DNA of 64,000 nt, from assembly GCA_000320545.1 (NCBI GenBank), contig ADNK01000063.1, forward strand, positions 1 through 64,000, in the 5' to 3' direction. The DNA is from Bigelowiella natans CCMP2755. Its lineage: Eukaryota > Cercozoa > Chlorarachniophyceae. Every line of letters starts with the position of its first letter. Positions within the stretch are counted from its first letter, which is position 1. A program made the position numbers and the translations under genes. The notes beneath the pieces were generated by a model. It saw only the letters and a program-made list of their open reading frames with translations, did not search any database and had not been told where the DNA came from. Of the stretch, positions 22,192 to 33,559 are shown piece after piece.

Positions 22192-24542
22192 ATGGAGCAA
22201 AATTATCGATGGAAGGTTAGTGTAACATGCTTCAGATTAACCCATGAATAATTGACCCTTACATACCTTTTGGTAAATTACAGAAACCTATGGAGATACT
22301 TATTAGATGAAGATGTAACGAATATCATGTAATTATTGTAGGTGCACAAGAGCACAAAATATGGTCTGCGGCAAGATCGATATCTTCTGCTGGATTTGCA
22401 GCTAGGATCTATGATGTTTCTAGATACCAATAACAAATGTAAGTCTGAGTTCCGGTTAAGTGAAATCCAGGATGTCGTGGCCATTAACTCGAAGAAGGGT
22501 TCCCATGACAAACGTAAAATTCGAATGAGTTTTGTCAAAGACAAGAATCGCCCGTACGACATCAAATTTGAATCTCATATAGACTGCCAAAAGGTAACTC
22601 CTACAACAATTTATCTTTGGGATGATGTGTGGATGTGTGTGCTTATCTTTGCTTTGTTTTTTGCAGTTTTTACAACTGTTCGAAAATAAGGAGCTGTTGA
22701 AAAAGAATGATAAAAGAGGTTCAGGAGATTTCACAAACCTTAAGGAATACCCTGTTCAGCTCAAGTCTGGTATCAGTACCAGTCAGCCAAGATTAGTAAT
22801 TCTAAATCCTTCCAAGTCCTCGTTGCTCATTTTAGACATGAAGGTAAAACTTCGTGTTTTGATTTATCTTATATGTTATTCCATTTTGATACCAAATAGG
22901 CACTTTTATTGTTGTAAATAGATGATTACAAATTTCCCGTTTCGCAACATGTAGATCATAAATCCGATAGTTTTCCATAAGAAATGTAATTTCTTTCAAG
23001 GACACGAATCGTGTCGTCGAAGTCACTGTTGTATTGTTGCCATATCAGCGTAAATGCAAGAAAGAGGTTGGATTTAAAGAAATATCCTCAATTGAGATCC
23101 CCCGTTCCAAAGATAATATGGCTGGAGAAACATGTCATATGATGATGAACAACGGGGACAACGCAATAAAACTCAACTTCGAAAGGGAGGACGAGCGAAT
23201 AGATTTTTGCGACACTCTAAGAGACCTAGAAGAATCGATTGAGATTAAAGACTATTCGCTGGCAGGGGACCCTGAGTGCTTACGATTCAACGTTGCTAAA
23301 ATCAACAAATTTGGTGTACTCAAGGAGCGTGTAATCTATATAGATTCGAAGAAGGGTGTTTTCCGTTCAATAAATCTCAACAGGACATACAAAGAGGTGC
23401 TGATAAAGTCGCCTCCTGATAAGCATACAATAGGAGGGGGAATTAATCTCGTAGGAATTGAACGTAATGCCAATAATAAGTGCCGATTGGATTTGGAGTT
23501 CAAAAACCGAGAACCTCTACACTTTCTCTTGGAGTCGCCATTCCAGAGAGAAAGATTCTTGCACAGATGTCGAACGCTCACTGTACCACAATACTATGAC
23601 CATAAGGTGGTGTAGAAGCTCTTTTTAGTATATATTTCAAAGATACAATAAGGAGTTTTCCCCGTTTTTTTTTAACATTAGACCTCAAGAATTGAGAATC
23701 ATTATTTGCTGCTTGCTTGCTTTTAATTGGATTTAGGTTTTGGATGAGTCGGCCTTTTTCGAGGAGCAGGCTCTTACAGGAGCAGGCCTGATAGATTCTG
23801 AGCAGAAGAAGCAACAGCAGGGAAAAGAAGTGATCAACAGTATAGAAGAGGGGGATGAGAAGGGAAAGGAGGACGATGAAAAGGGAAAGATGGGGTTAAA
23901 AGAAGATAAAGGATCCAAGGACGGAATTGGAGATCTGAACAGCCTGTTGGAGGATAGGGCAGCTGGTAGCAATACATCAGCGCAGATGGGTCATGGCGGA
24001 TCTATGCCAGAACTCACGACTCAAGAAAAGGGATCATCGAACCATGTGCAAGAGGAGAAGTTGTCGTCCTCAATGGTAGCTTCCCTGTCCGCCATGCAAT
24101 TATCTAACAAGAAGCTTAAGATGCCAACTGCAAACTGGCATGTGGCATTCCATCCCAATGCGGTGAGTGTGTTTATTGGGACATGGAACGTAGCTCAGAA
24201 CATCGTCTATGATTCACTTGACGACTTTATTCCTCCAAGCAAATACGATATCTATGCAATTGGACTGCAAGAATGCAGAATAAAGGACAGAAATAAATGG
24301 CAAACTGAGCTTGAACGCCACATAAACCTAAATTATCGCGGGAAAGTTACCAAAAATACCTATGATCTCATAAAGGTAATAACGAGGGTGCTTGTAATTG
24401 CATATTTTCAGTCCCAGTTTAATATACTGCATCATCAGAAGATAATTGCGAAGTAGTTTTAGTAGTAGTAGTACGATGTAGGATGATGAGACCCGTGCGG
24501 AAGAAGACCGTTGGAATGTATTTTGGCTAATTATTCATCATC

Positions 24543-24581
<39 letters not shown>

Positions 24582-25864
24582 TATGGTCAAACTTCTTAGC
24601 ATCATGCGTTAAGGGAGATAAACTTATTCTTGTTCGTACGCAAGAATTTGACTCATGCTGTAACAAACATCGAAGCACAACATGTAGCCTGCGGGGTCGG
24701 AAATGTCGTCGGGTAATAATTCTCTTAAGGGAATAATAATTCTACTCAAGTTCACACAGTATTCAACATCGAATCATAGTATTTATATTTTGAAGTCAGA
24801 TTATTCACAGCGACAACGGTGTATGTATACAATGATATTGCCTTGCGATGCGACTTTAGCCTCATCGCGGGCCAGTATCAATCATCATTTTGATGGTTGA
24901 TTTTGTGGTCCTTTCAGTGATTAAAAATGACATTTTTCGTTATCATCATTTTTCATTTCTTCGTCGTTTTCATCTAATCAAATTATTTGTGTTGTTCTTG
25001 TTTTGCGTACAGGAACAAGGGTGGCGTGGCAGTCTCTATCAATCTCTACGATACAAAGTTATGCTTTGTAACATGTCATTTGGCCGCACGCTCAGAACGA
25101 CTGGATGAGAGGAGAAATGACTTTCGGAGAATTTGCAAAGAAATGAGTCTTGGCACCCAGTCTATGGACATGCTATCCCAGTTTCATCATGTCTTTTGGT
25201 TTGGAGATCTTAATTATCGAACGGTAGTACTATCTTATTGACTTTTGACCATATTTTAAATTTGCATCCTTTAATACTGAGATCCTACACCATTCGAGTG
25301 TGTGTGTGTGTGTGTGTGTGATAATAACCACTAAGTGTAATAATACATACATGTCACCTCTTTAGGTCGGAGAGTTTTCTGACATCCAAACGATATGGAA
25401 AGGATGCAAGGAAACAGTAAATTAGATTCGAAATATTTTTTATTTCTTAATAAATATTTATATGATTGATAGTTGATATTCATACTCATGAATACAGGGA
25501 GAATGGAAGGAAATGTGGGATACAGACCAACTGAAAGGCGAAAGGGAAAAGAAAAGAGTGTTTTATGGCTTTGTTGAGGTTGTTGTTACACATTTTATAC
25601 ACAAACATTAGTGTACTTTAGTTGCTTTCTCGAAAACATGCACGCAGAAGAAATATGTATTGAAAACTTTAAATTTTGGGATGCACTTACACAAGCAAGC
25701 AAGCATGTCTCTGGTCAGATGATAGATTGTCAATTCAGGGTCCCCTTCACTTTGGCCCCACGTATCGATTTAACAAGAAAAGTAACGAATTTAGCAACAA
25801 AAATTTCCAGAATCCTTCATGGACGGTATTTGGATATGTAGTACCACGAGTTTATCATCCTCAC

Positions 25865-25898
<34 letters not shown>

Positions 25899-25935
25899 GT
25901 CTATATCATCATTATTATTTACAGAGTGTGTACTT

Positions 25936-25968
<33 letters not shown>

Positions 25969-28343
25969 TGTTACGTTTGCCACTACTGGTAGGATCGTAT
26001 TCTCTACCACAGTCTACCGGGACTTAAAGTTGTGAGCAAAAACTACTACAGTGCTCCAAATGTATTTGGAAGGTGGTTATAGACAACAGCAGCAACAACA
26101 ACGATATTATCTCAAAAATGAATATATGTGTTTTGCTGTCTAAATCGATTGAAATTGTATGCATCTAGTTCCACATGCTTAGTTCTACTACTACTGATAC
26201 TACTAGTACTACGTAAGTAATACAATAACACTTCTTCCCCTTCTTCTTCTTCTTCTTCTTCTTCTTCTTCTTCTATCACAGTGACCACAGACCTGTGGCT
26301 AGCGTGTTCGAGTTCGTGCCTTTTCCAAGTGCTGATGTACTTCAACCGACCCTCGAGAGGTGTTACTACTACCACCACTACTACTACTATAGTTGTCCTA
26401 CCGATGATAGCTTTAGTCGAATAATGGTAGTAGTGGTAGAAGTAGTAGTAGTACCTTTGGTGCCAACATTGGTAGAAACATCTATCCCAACTAGTTATAA
26501 TTGAGAGAGGAGCAATACTACCACAACAACAACAATGATAATAATAAATTAATTGTGATAATCATCATCACATTATCCTGATCTCGCCATCTTCATCGTT
26601 AGGCGGTGCAAGGCCATGATGGCTGAAGTATCAGTGAGCAATATGACAATTAAGGTCGTCTACCATTCAATGTGTGGTTTCCTCTTACTTTCAGTGTTTC
26701 AACAACAACAACAACAAAGAGATAAAAATAATATTACACATCGTTCAAAAAAAGTACATATTTTGAGAAGGAGACAAATGTTATATTATAGAGGGAAGGA
26801 GAGAGAGTATACCTTGAAGAAGTATCATTGTACTGTACAAGACCAACCTATCTTCCAGATGATTGTTCGTGATTTATGTTCTATTATTTATGTGTGTGTG
26901 GGTGGTGTGCTTTACCGTGTGTTAATAAACAGCTTGACATGGAGTCCGAAGATATGAAAGATAAGGAAATATCAGAAATGACTAGCAGTTTGACTGTACT
27001 TTCAAGTGTAGATTCACCTCTACAATGGTTTGCTATGATGCAAAAGTCTAAGGTCGTTAGAACGATATGCTACTGCGAAAAGATTATGTTGATGATGATG
27101 ATGATGTCGCACGGTTAAACATACATAAATTCTTGTACATATTTTATAACCACAGAGTCCTACTTCTTCAATCTCATCCTCGCACTGGGCTGATAACTTA
27201 TCCGAAAAAAGGTCAGGGAATGATCATAGCTGTTTCTCACTTACTGTACTGTTTTCTGGTATATGATGATGATGATAATGATTATGGCGGTATTTGTCCA
27301 ATAATTCTCTTCTTCAACAGCACCGATCTGCTAATACAAGCAACCTTTCAGTCTGAAGTACTTGAAGCAAAGGTCTATTCTAATATGCACACGGAAAGGA
27401 GCCAGGGACTCCGAAACATCGTCATCATACTTGAAATGTTCTTGGCATAGTTAGACACGCCACAATTAAGACGTTGAGCGATAGTGTTAATCACTTATAA
27501 AATATTTTGTGGATTATTTATTACTACCCCATGGTTATTGTGTATATTATAGGTCACTGAAACGAGTAAGACGTTCAAGAAGGAGGAGAACAAATGGAAT
27601 TTTGGGTATATTATAGACGATGTCAAGAGGAGTCAAATTGAGTTTCTCGTTGTTCGTATTCATCTAATAAGGCTGAGTATATTTTAATTCACTATATCCT
27701 TTATTTAGTGTTGTAAAAATGCATCCATATCTGGTTTCTGAGCGGCACATCCATCGGCACTTTGTCAACGTTGCTCTTACCTTGCAAAATGCAGATGCAT
27801 CGCAACAGATGAGTTTGGGTATGTCACGTGAGAAAGGAACAAAAAAAAAGAAAAATGAAAAATTCGATTTTGTGTATAGATGATCCGCTCAAAGTATGTA
27901 TGTGCCTTAACAAGCATGATTCTTCTCTTAAGTGGCTGCTCTATCAATCCATGAATTCAGGATATGCTGTGATTCCACTGCTTGGAACCTGTAAGTCAAC
28001 AAGGACCCTCGAAGTTGATGTTATGCTTGCAGGGACTAGAGTAGCAACGGTGAGTGAGCTGCAACATGTTCTTTCTATCTATCTTCGTGAAAATCAATCT
28101 CCACTGACGCATGATGTTCTTTTCAACTGTTAGTTAAGTGCGGAAGTACGGTCCGCTTTACGCAAGAGAGTAGGGTACAAGCCAACCATTGCTAATCCAA
28201 TATTCGGAATTAGAGCACAGAGAGGGAAGCTTAGCTTAGGCCGTATGCCCTCTTCTATGGGTGCTATAAACGAAAATGTAGACAATTCGTCGGATGAAGA
28301 ACTGGAAAGAGCTCCTTCCTCACAGAGAACCAACTCCACATAG
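22192..28343 (+). CDS. Inositol polyphosphate 5-phosphatase with N-terminal PH-like repeats
   Basis: Twenty exons, 22192-22215, 22342-22593, 22667-22843, 23001-23606, 23737-24375, 24600-24712, 25013-25223, 25366-25416, 25498-25578, 25739-25825, 25993-26072, 26282-26359, 26603-26654, 26933-27052, 27156-27258, 27341-27372, 27553-27671, 27709-27818, 27880-28049, 28134-28343, total exactly 1105 codons. Catalytic motifs occur in order: GTWNVA (about residue 500), ACGVGNVVGNKGGV, RSERLDERRNDF, FWFGDLNYR (about 667), GPLHFGPTYRF, PSWTDRIL (about 748) and SDHRPV (about 774). The enzyme removes the 5-phosphate from phosphoinositides or inositol phosphates. Before the catalytic domain are two or three PH-like modules (IRMSFV, IKLNFE and LDLEFKN strands) and an acidic linker. 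After it lies a possible C2-like region. Exon 17 seems to end at a GC donor. Confidence 0.93.
24546..24580. repeat. (TG)n microsatellite in an intron of the 5-phosphatase gene
   Basis: About 17 TG units, 20 bp upstream of the acceptor for the exon starting at 24600. A second TG tract lies at 25299-25320. Confidence 0.95.
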
Positions 28344-28845
28344 AAATCTTCACCACTTCACCACTCTGATGTGTAAATTAGCAGCAAACATCGACATGTT
28401 TCTTTGTTGACAAAGTGGTTGTGTTCCCTGGCTTATGCCCCTAACCTCCCCAATATGTTCACATGACGAAACAAAAACACGGAGTGCATGCAGTAAAACC
28501 AATTCTTGAGTCAAAACCTGTATTTGATTCAATAGCACACTCTACATGTGCAGGCATTCATTCAATGCATGAAATGCACGACATAAATGCAGCATGAGCG
28601 ATACGACATCATTCGAAATCAATGGAGTTCTGATATCTAACATCTATCGGACACATAGCAATGCGAGGGCACTTTATTCCGCCGCGCGCCACCGCGGAAT
28701 TTGTTTCGATCATGCTACCTTGAAGATTGGCATGTGGAGCATGACGGAAAAAGTGGTGGGGTGTCGATCCAGCTACACATGTACTAGCTGTGCGCGCTCA
28801 TCAGCAGTGCGCATTGAACAAGCTAGCCATCCAGCCATGGTTTTG

Positions 28846-29055
28846 GAGCTGGGCACAAATGCTTGAAAACAAATATGTTTGCAAAAACATTTGAACAAAC
28901 ATAAATCAAATACTTGTTTCAAGCGCTCTCGCGCAAGTGTTTGAACAAATCAAACAATGGTTTGCAGGTGTTTGGTGTTTGCAGACATTTTTTTGTTTGT
29001 TCAAATGCATTTGCAAACATTTTTGTTTTCAAGTGTGCCATGCGATGCCCAGCTC
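28846..29055. repeat. 210-bp foldback element with GAGCTGGGCA ends
   Basis: Left end GAGCTGGGCACAAATGCTTG; the right end is its inverted relative ending TGCCCAGCTC. Inside, both arms carry CTTGAAAACAAA, ATGTTTGCAAA and CATTTGAACAAACA in mirror order over about 65 bp. There is no ORF. A related single end (TTTGTGCCCAGCTC) lies at about 30084-30097. Confidence 0.7.
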
Positions 29056-29869
29056 TGGCGCTCTGCTAGCTGGCATGTGCAATGCGTGGTGCGTGGCGCG
29101 ACAAGTGTGGATTGCGCACGGACGATCGATCACAGGCTGGGCAGCGCGTGCGCATTGCAGTTGCGATGCACAGCACACCTCAGACATGTGCGTCTGTCAC
29201 GTAATTGCAACGCCACTTTCAGTTCTGCAAAAAATCTTGCTTGCGAACTTCAGCAGCAGAGCATGCGGCATGCGGTGCACGCGGCTCATTGGCTTGGAAC
29301 TGCGCTTGGCTTGCATCGTGCCAGCTGGCTGGCATCACTGATGTGTGTGTTGTCAAGTGCATGAAATTGCATTTTCATTTTGCAACATTGCCAAATTGCG
29401 CTGCTTGAACGTGGAATGTGTGAGCATGTGAGCATGAGTGTGACAAAGTGCAGCTGCAGCTCACACGAGCTCCGAGATGCGTGCGCCAAGTTGCAAAGTG
29501 CAGGCGGCCCTTGCATGAGCGACACACCCACGCAATTCTGGAATTGCACAATCGGCCACGCATGACACACAAGCATGCAAGGTCAAAGCACTTGCGCACA
29601 AACGTGCAAAGCTGCAGCAACATTGTGATGGACACGTCGTGCAATGTGCAACTTGCTAGCTTGTGCACAACAACGTGACTGTGTCCACAATGAGCACGTC
29701 CGCAAATCAGCAACAGACATGTCATGTGATGCACATCTCACGTGCAACATGACTTTGTCCATTGTTCATCATTGCGATGCTCAAGTGTGTGATGAGTGTG
29801 TGAGCACGAGTGTGACAAGTGACGAAGTGCAACACAACGCACAAATTGTTTCAATGCATGACCATTCGA

Positions 29870-30098
29870 AAACGTTTCAAATTGTTTGCAAACAATTCCA
29901 CAGGAAAACGTTTGCAAACAATTTCCGCAAGAAAAATGTTTGCAAACACGTTTGCAAATGCCTTTTCTTGTTCGAACATTGTTTGAACAAACCAAGTGCT
30001 GGTTTCGCGACACGTGGGCATTGTTTGTTCAAATTGGACACTTGTTTGGAAAAAACAAAAGTGTTTCCAAACAAAAAAAATTGTTTGTGCCCAGCTCC
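29870..30098. repeat. GTTTGCAAAC-rich element ending in TGTGCCCAGCTC
   Basis: At least five GTTTGCAAA(C) palindromes and several TTGTTTGAACAA-like words in 220 bp. It shares its right end with the foldback element at 28846-29055, so it is probably a longer or rearranged family member. Confidence 0.5.
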
Positions 30099-30461
30099 AC
30101 ATGGTGTGCCTGTCAGCAGGGGCAGTGCCAGCAGATCGAGAGTGCTGCTGCATGTCATCGCAAGGCAAACACACGTCATTCTTCGCTCAGTGACAATCAC
30201 AATGACAATGATGCGCGCGGATGCAGCTGGACACAGCAGAGCAGCTAGCGACACACAGTCTTGCATGCAACCACATCTGGACATGCGCATGCATGCGTCT
30301 AGATGTGGACAGCATGGTCTTGCAAGTGCGTGGTGCGCGTGCTGGCGTGTCTGCACATGCGCATCCTGTGGTCGGTCATGACCACCAAGCGTGTGCTTGC
30401 ATTTGTGATGCAGTTCAGTTTTGGTAGCAGTGTGTTAGATCATGCTGGGGGGACAAAATGA

Positions 30462-30551
30462 GTTAGCAAGTTCATCATTTTGGCCCCGCTTGGGCCAGTG
30501 CGAAAGCAGTTAGCAAGTTTTGGCATTTTGGCCCCGCTTGGGCCAGTGCGA
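30462..30551. repeat. Direct repeat, about 47-49 bp period
   Basis: GTTAGCAAGTT plus TTTTGGCCCCGCTTGGGCCA occur at 30462/30477 and again at 30509/30526. A second tandem pair (28 bp) follows at 30702-30757. Confidence 0.8.
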
Positions 30552-30701
30552 CATGGAAAAAGTTGGGTTGCAAAAGGGAACTTTTGCAGCACAAGTCAGC
30601 GAAGTGATGTTGGGAAAAAAATGTTGTTTTTTCAATCCAAAAACAGCGTGATGTGATGTGTTCAACTGAGCTAGTTGAAGCAAAGTGAAACGCACACGCA
30701 A

Positions 30702-30757
30702 AAGTCAAAAGACCCGCGTGCGAGCGGTGAAGTCAAAAGACCCGCGTGCGAGCGGCA
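30702..30757. repeat. 28-bp tandem repeat
   Basis: AAGTCAAAAGACCCGCGTGC and the following bases are repeated at 30702-30729 and 30730-30757. Confidence 0.85.
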
Positions 30758-32606
30758 ATGTCCTCTTGGGAGCTTGTTTTGGCATGCATGCTCAAGCTCC
30801 TCACAATGCATTTTCATCACAAGGGTTTCAGTGTTTTGTTTTCAATGAGCATTGATTGCATCAACGTGCAATGCAAGCATCAGCCAGCAGCGCATCTGTT
30901 GGCTGATTGCACATCCATGCCAGCATGGCTAGCAGCGCAGATGGGTGTCAGAGCTGTGGATCGAGTGACTGACCGACATCGTCATGGCGGTCACCAGATC
31001 ACACGTGAATTTTCACACGTTCTCATTTTTCGAATGAATGGCGATTTTTGACACGCACCACAGCGCAACGTGCAAAAACACGTGCACGCGATGCGCGCGC
31101 GCGACATTGTTGCAGTTGAACGAATGCGTCCGCTTCGGCACGGCAGATGAATTTCATGTGGAATTTGGGAAAAAGAATTGTGCAAAAATTCCTACACATT
31201 CCATCTGGAACCGCAAACCTGCCGTGCCAGCGCGGTTTGAACAAGGCTGTCTGACTGTGGGCAAAGTGAAAAAGCTAGCTAGTCAATTTTGCTGCCCATG
31301 CCACGTCAACAGAGAATGACCACTCATGTTGTTGTAGCTGCACAGCATGCTTTGCATCAGGGCGCCCCAGAGCTCAAGCAGGGGGGCGGAAATGAGGCGG
31401 GGTCCTGCGGCAAAGCAGGGTGCACTTTGTGCGCGGTGCAGATTTCACTGATTTTCAGAAAAATGCTGTGCTTTGGCTTGGCAAAGTGTGGAACAGAAAT
31501 GGCTCGCGCGCCAAGAGAAGCCATTTCCGCAGGTCCACTTCGGCCGGCGGCGCTCGGCAGGGCCTCACTAGCTCAGAGCGCCTGCGATTGCCGTTGCCGG
31601 AACCTAGCGCGCGCCCCCATTGAGCTCCAGGACGCCCATCTAGCCATCACTAGATCAGACTTGCGCAGAGCTTGTGATGATGATGTCGCATCATGCATGC
31701 AGCTGCATGTGCATGCGCTAGCACGTACTAGAGCATGGCATGATCGCATGATCGATGTCTAGATGTGTCTACATCTAGATGTTGCAATGTTGCTACGTGC
31801 GTGTCCACACATCTCTAGATCTAGACATCCATGGCGACATGTCATGCATGCACATCGTAACGCATCACAAACGCACATTCTAGCATTCCTAGATTCTGCA
31901 GTGCTAGAGTGTTGTGTGCTGTGTCCGCACAGCTCTAGCTAGAGCTAGACAGTCCTAGCAGATTAGAGTCCTAGAGTCCAATGGTCCACAATGGTGTCTC
32001 TTTGTGCAATCCTATAGCACGCATGCATAAGAGTTCGAGCTCTATGTTGAATCAACTTCCTGCATGATGCGGATTGCGTTGCGTTGCGTGCCGCCAAGCA
32101 ATGAATGTGTGCGATGCGCCACACGCTACGCGCGCGCAAATACACACACACACACACACACACACACGCGCGGCGCGCGCGCACAGTCTCTCACTATCAC
32201 AACGGTAGATCATGGATATCAAGTATCAACAACGTGAATCCAAATGAGAAGTTCGTTTTGGAAGTATCAAGCATGCTCTTCATCTATTTCGATGCCTGAT
32301 TCAGGACTAACTAATTGACCACGTGCAAAATCACCACTCGCTCTACCCGAGAGTTAACACTAATTGAAATCGTGACAGAAATTGTGCAAGTCGCACAAAA
32401 CGTTGTGGATGTTAGAGACGGAATTGAACAAACAAATATAATGGGTGTTTTTCATTACGCTGGTCCTACTCGCCCATTCCTCCTTCAGTAGCCGAGCATT
32501 AATATTGCTTCTTCTAGTGTTAACCTTCAATTGCTAGATCATGTTTTAGTGTGAGGTGCAAAGTCCATGTATTTTGTGCCTCCTATTCATGATCTTCCAG
32601 TACGTG

Positions 32607-32985
32607 TTATATTTTCATTTTGGACATTCGCCAGTGCCTCCTTTTGTAATTGAACCTGAAAAGAAGCGGCATCAGCGTGTTGATTTCCAATATTTTTCTT
32701 TCATGATATTACGATGTTCCTTTTCCCTGTTTCATATATTTGACTCTTAGCCAGCCAGGAACCTCCCGGTTTTTCTTCAATCGCCTATGTAACTTCATTT
32801 TTGTCTTGAAAGTTTTGTGGGCAGCCTGGAATCAATGAAATCATGAAGTAAGCATCATCAAAATAAATGCTAAAAATAATAACCTGAATTTGATGGTGGC
32901 CAGTTTCGTTGTACATATTGCGGAGTGCCATCCACACCGCAACGAGGGTACAGAAAAACAGTGCAAGGCACCTGCGAGGCGCCAT
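32607..32985 (-). CDS. RPL39: Ribosomal protein eL39 with an N-terminal hydrophobic extension
   Basis: Three exons in phase: 32985-32884, 32825-32713, 32655-32607, total 87 residues. From residue 36 the protein reads AHKTFKTKMKLHRRLKKNRE, then VPGWLR and FNYKRRHW, matching the eL39 core (SHKTF...NRPIPxWIR...YNxKRRHWR). eL39 lines the exit tunnel of cytosolic-type 80S ribosomes. The normal protein is about 51 residues and one of the most conserved known. This copy has clear substitutions, a VKY insertion after WLR and a C-terminal tail MSKMKI in place of RRTKLG. It also has a 34-residue extension beginning MAPRRCLALFFCTLVAVWMA that looks like a signal peptide. No in-frame ATG in exon 2 would give the short form. 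A dedicated, targeted ribosome is one explanation; a misread first exon is the other. Confidence 0.8.
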
Positions 32986-33559
32986 TACATGTGAGAAATA
33001 ATTTTTCGTGCGAGCCGTGAGAAAGAAAGAATACTGGAATTCTCTTCTTCGAAAATATCGGACGACAAGAAGAAGACAAATCAGAAACATTCTCCCGCCA
33101 ATTTTCTATCAAAGTACTGATGAGCCGATGATGAATCTATTTGTCAAAAATTCTCTCAGTGAACTTTCTATTGTCTCTAGAGAAGATTTCATTTGGTTTT
33201 ACACCCTAACGGTTTTCACTTCTGGGATTCCCGATAAATATGGAACAGAGAAGATCTGAAAGCTTGGTACATTTGTCTCTTGGTTCTGTTTCAGCACGCA
33301 GACCTTTGCAGATAGACAGCAGCATGATCCCGATGTCGTAGCATCAAAACGACATCTATTTATCAAACGGGAACTAAAGATCTTCACAGATCGATCGGAG
33401 GGGAGTGTACCTCCTGTCAACTCTGTCAGCTGTCGTTGTGTAAGGTGGAGTTGTTGGACGGACTACCAAAAGAGAGGGAACAACTGCGCGCTGAAACTGT
33501 ACTCCTTCCTTTTCTTAATACGAAATCAAGCATCTGAACTCAGCTCTAAAAAAGCAGAG
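32986..33559. promoter_or_regulatory. Shared upstream region of eL39 and Cdc25
   Basis: 574 bp between divergent starts; short ORFs on both strands look non-coding. No motif recognised. Confidence 0.35.

Larger units (their letters stand above)
28344..32606. other. 4.2-kb gene-free TGCA/CTAG-rich region with foldback and tandem repeats
   Basis: Long ORFs occur here only because stops are rare in this base composition; several overlap on both strands and none has a recognisable domain. The DNA is saturated with GCATGC, TGCA, CTAG and TCTAGA palindromes (densest at about 31680-31970). Embedded repeats are listed separately: a foldback element at 28846-29055, a GTTTGCAAAC cluster at 29870-30098, direct repeats at 30462-30551 and 30702-30757, and a (CA)n tract at about 32142-32166. 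Confidence 0.6.

Noticed and set aside
26616-26957. 113-codon ORF and similar frames over the 5-phosphatase introns
   Set aside because: Cross intron boundaries; only the part 26603-26654 is exonic, in phase with its neighbours.
29644-30381. 245-codon ORF and overlapping long ORFs on both strands
   Set aside because: They lie in the palindrome-rich island, overlap each other in opposite strands, cross the GTTTGCAAAC repeat, and show no domain. Base composition explains the lack of stops.
28344-32606. CRISPR-like or satellite array
   Set aside because: Repeats are irregular and palindromic without constant repeat-spacer spacing, and the genome is eukaryotic.
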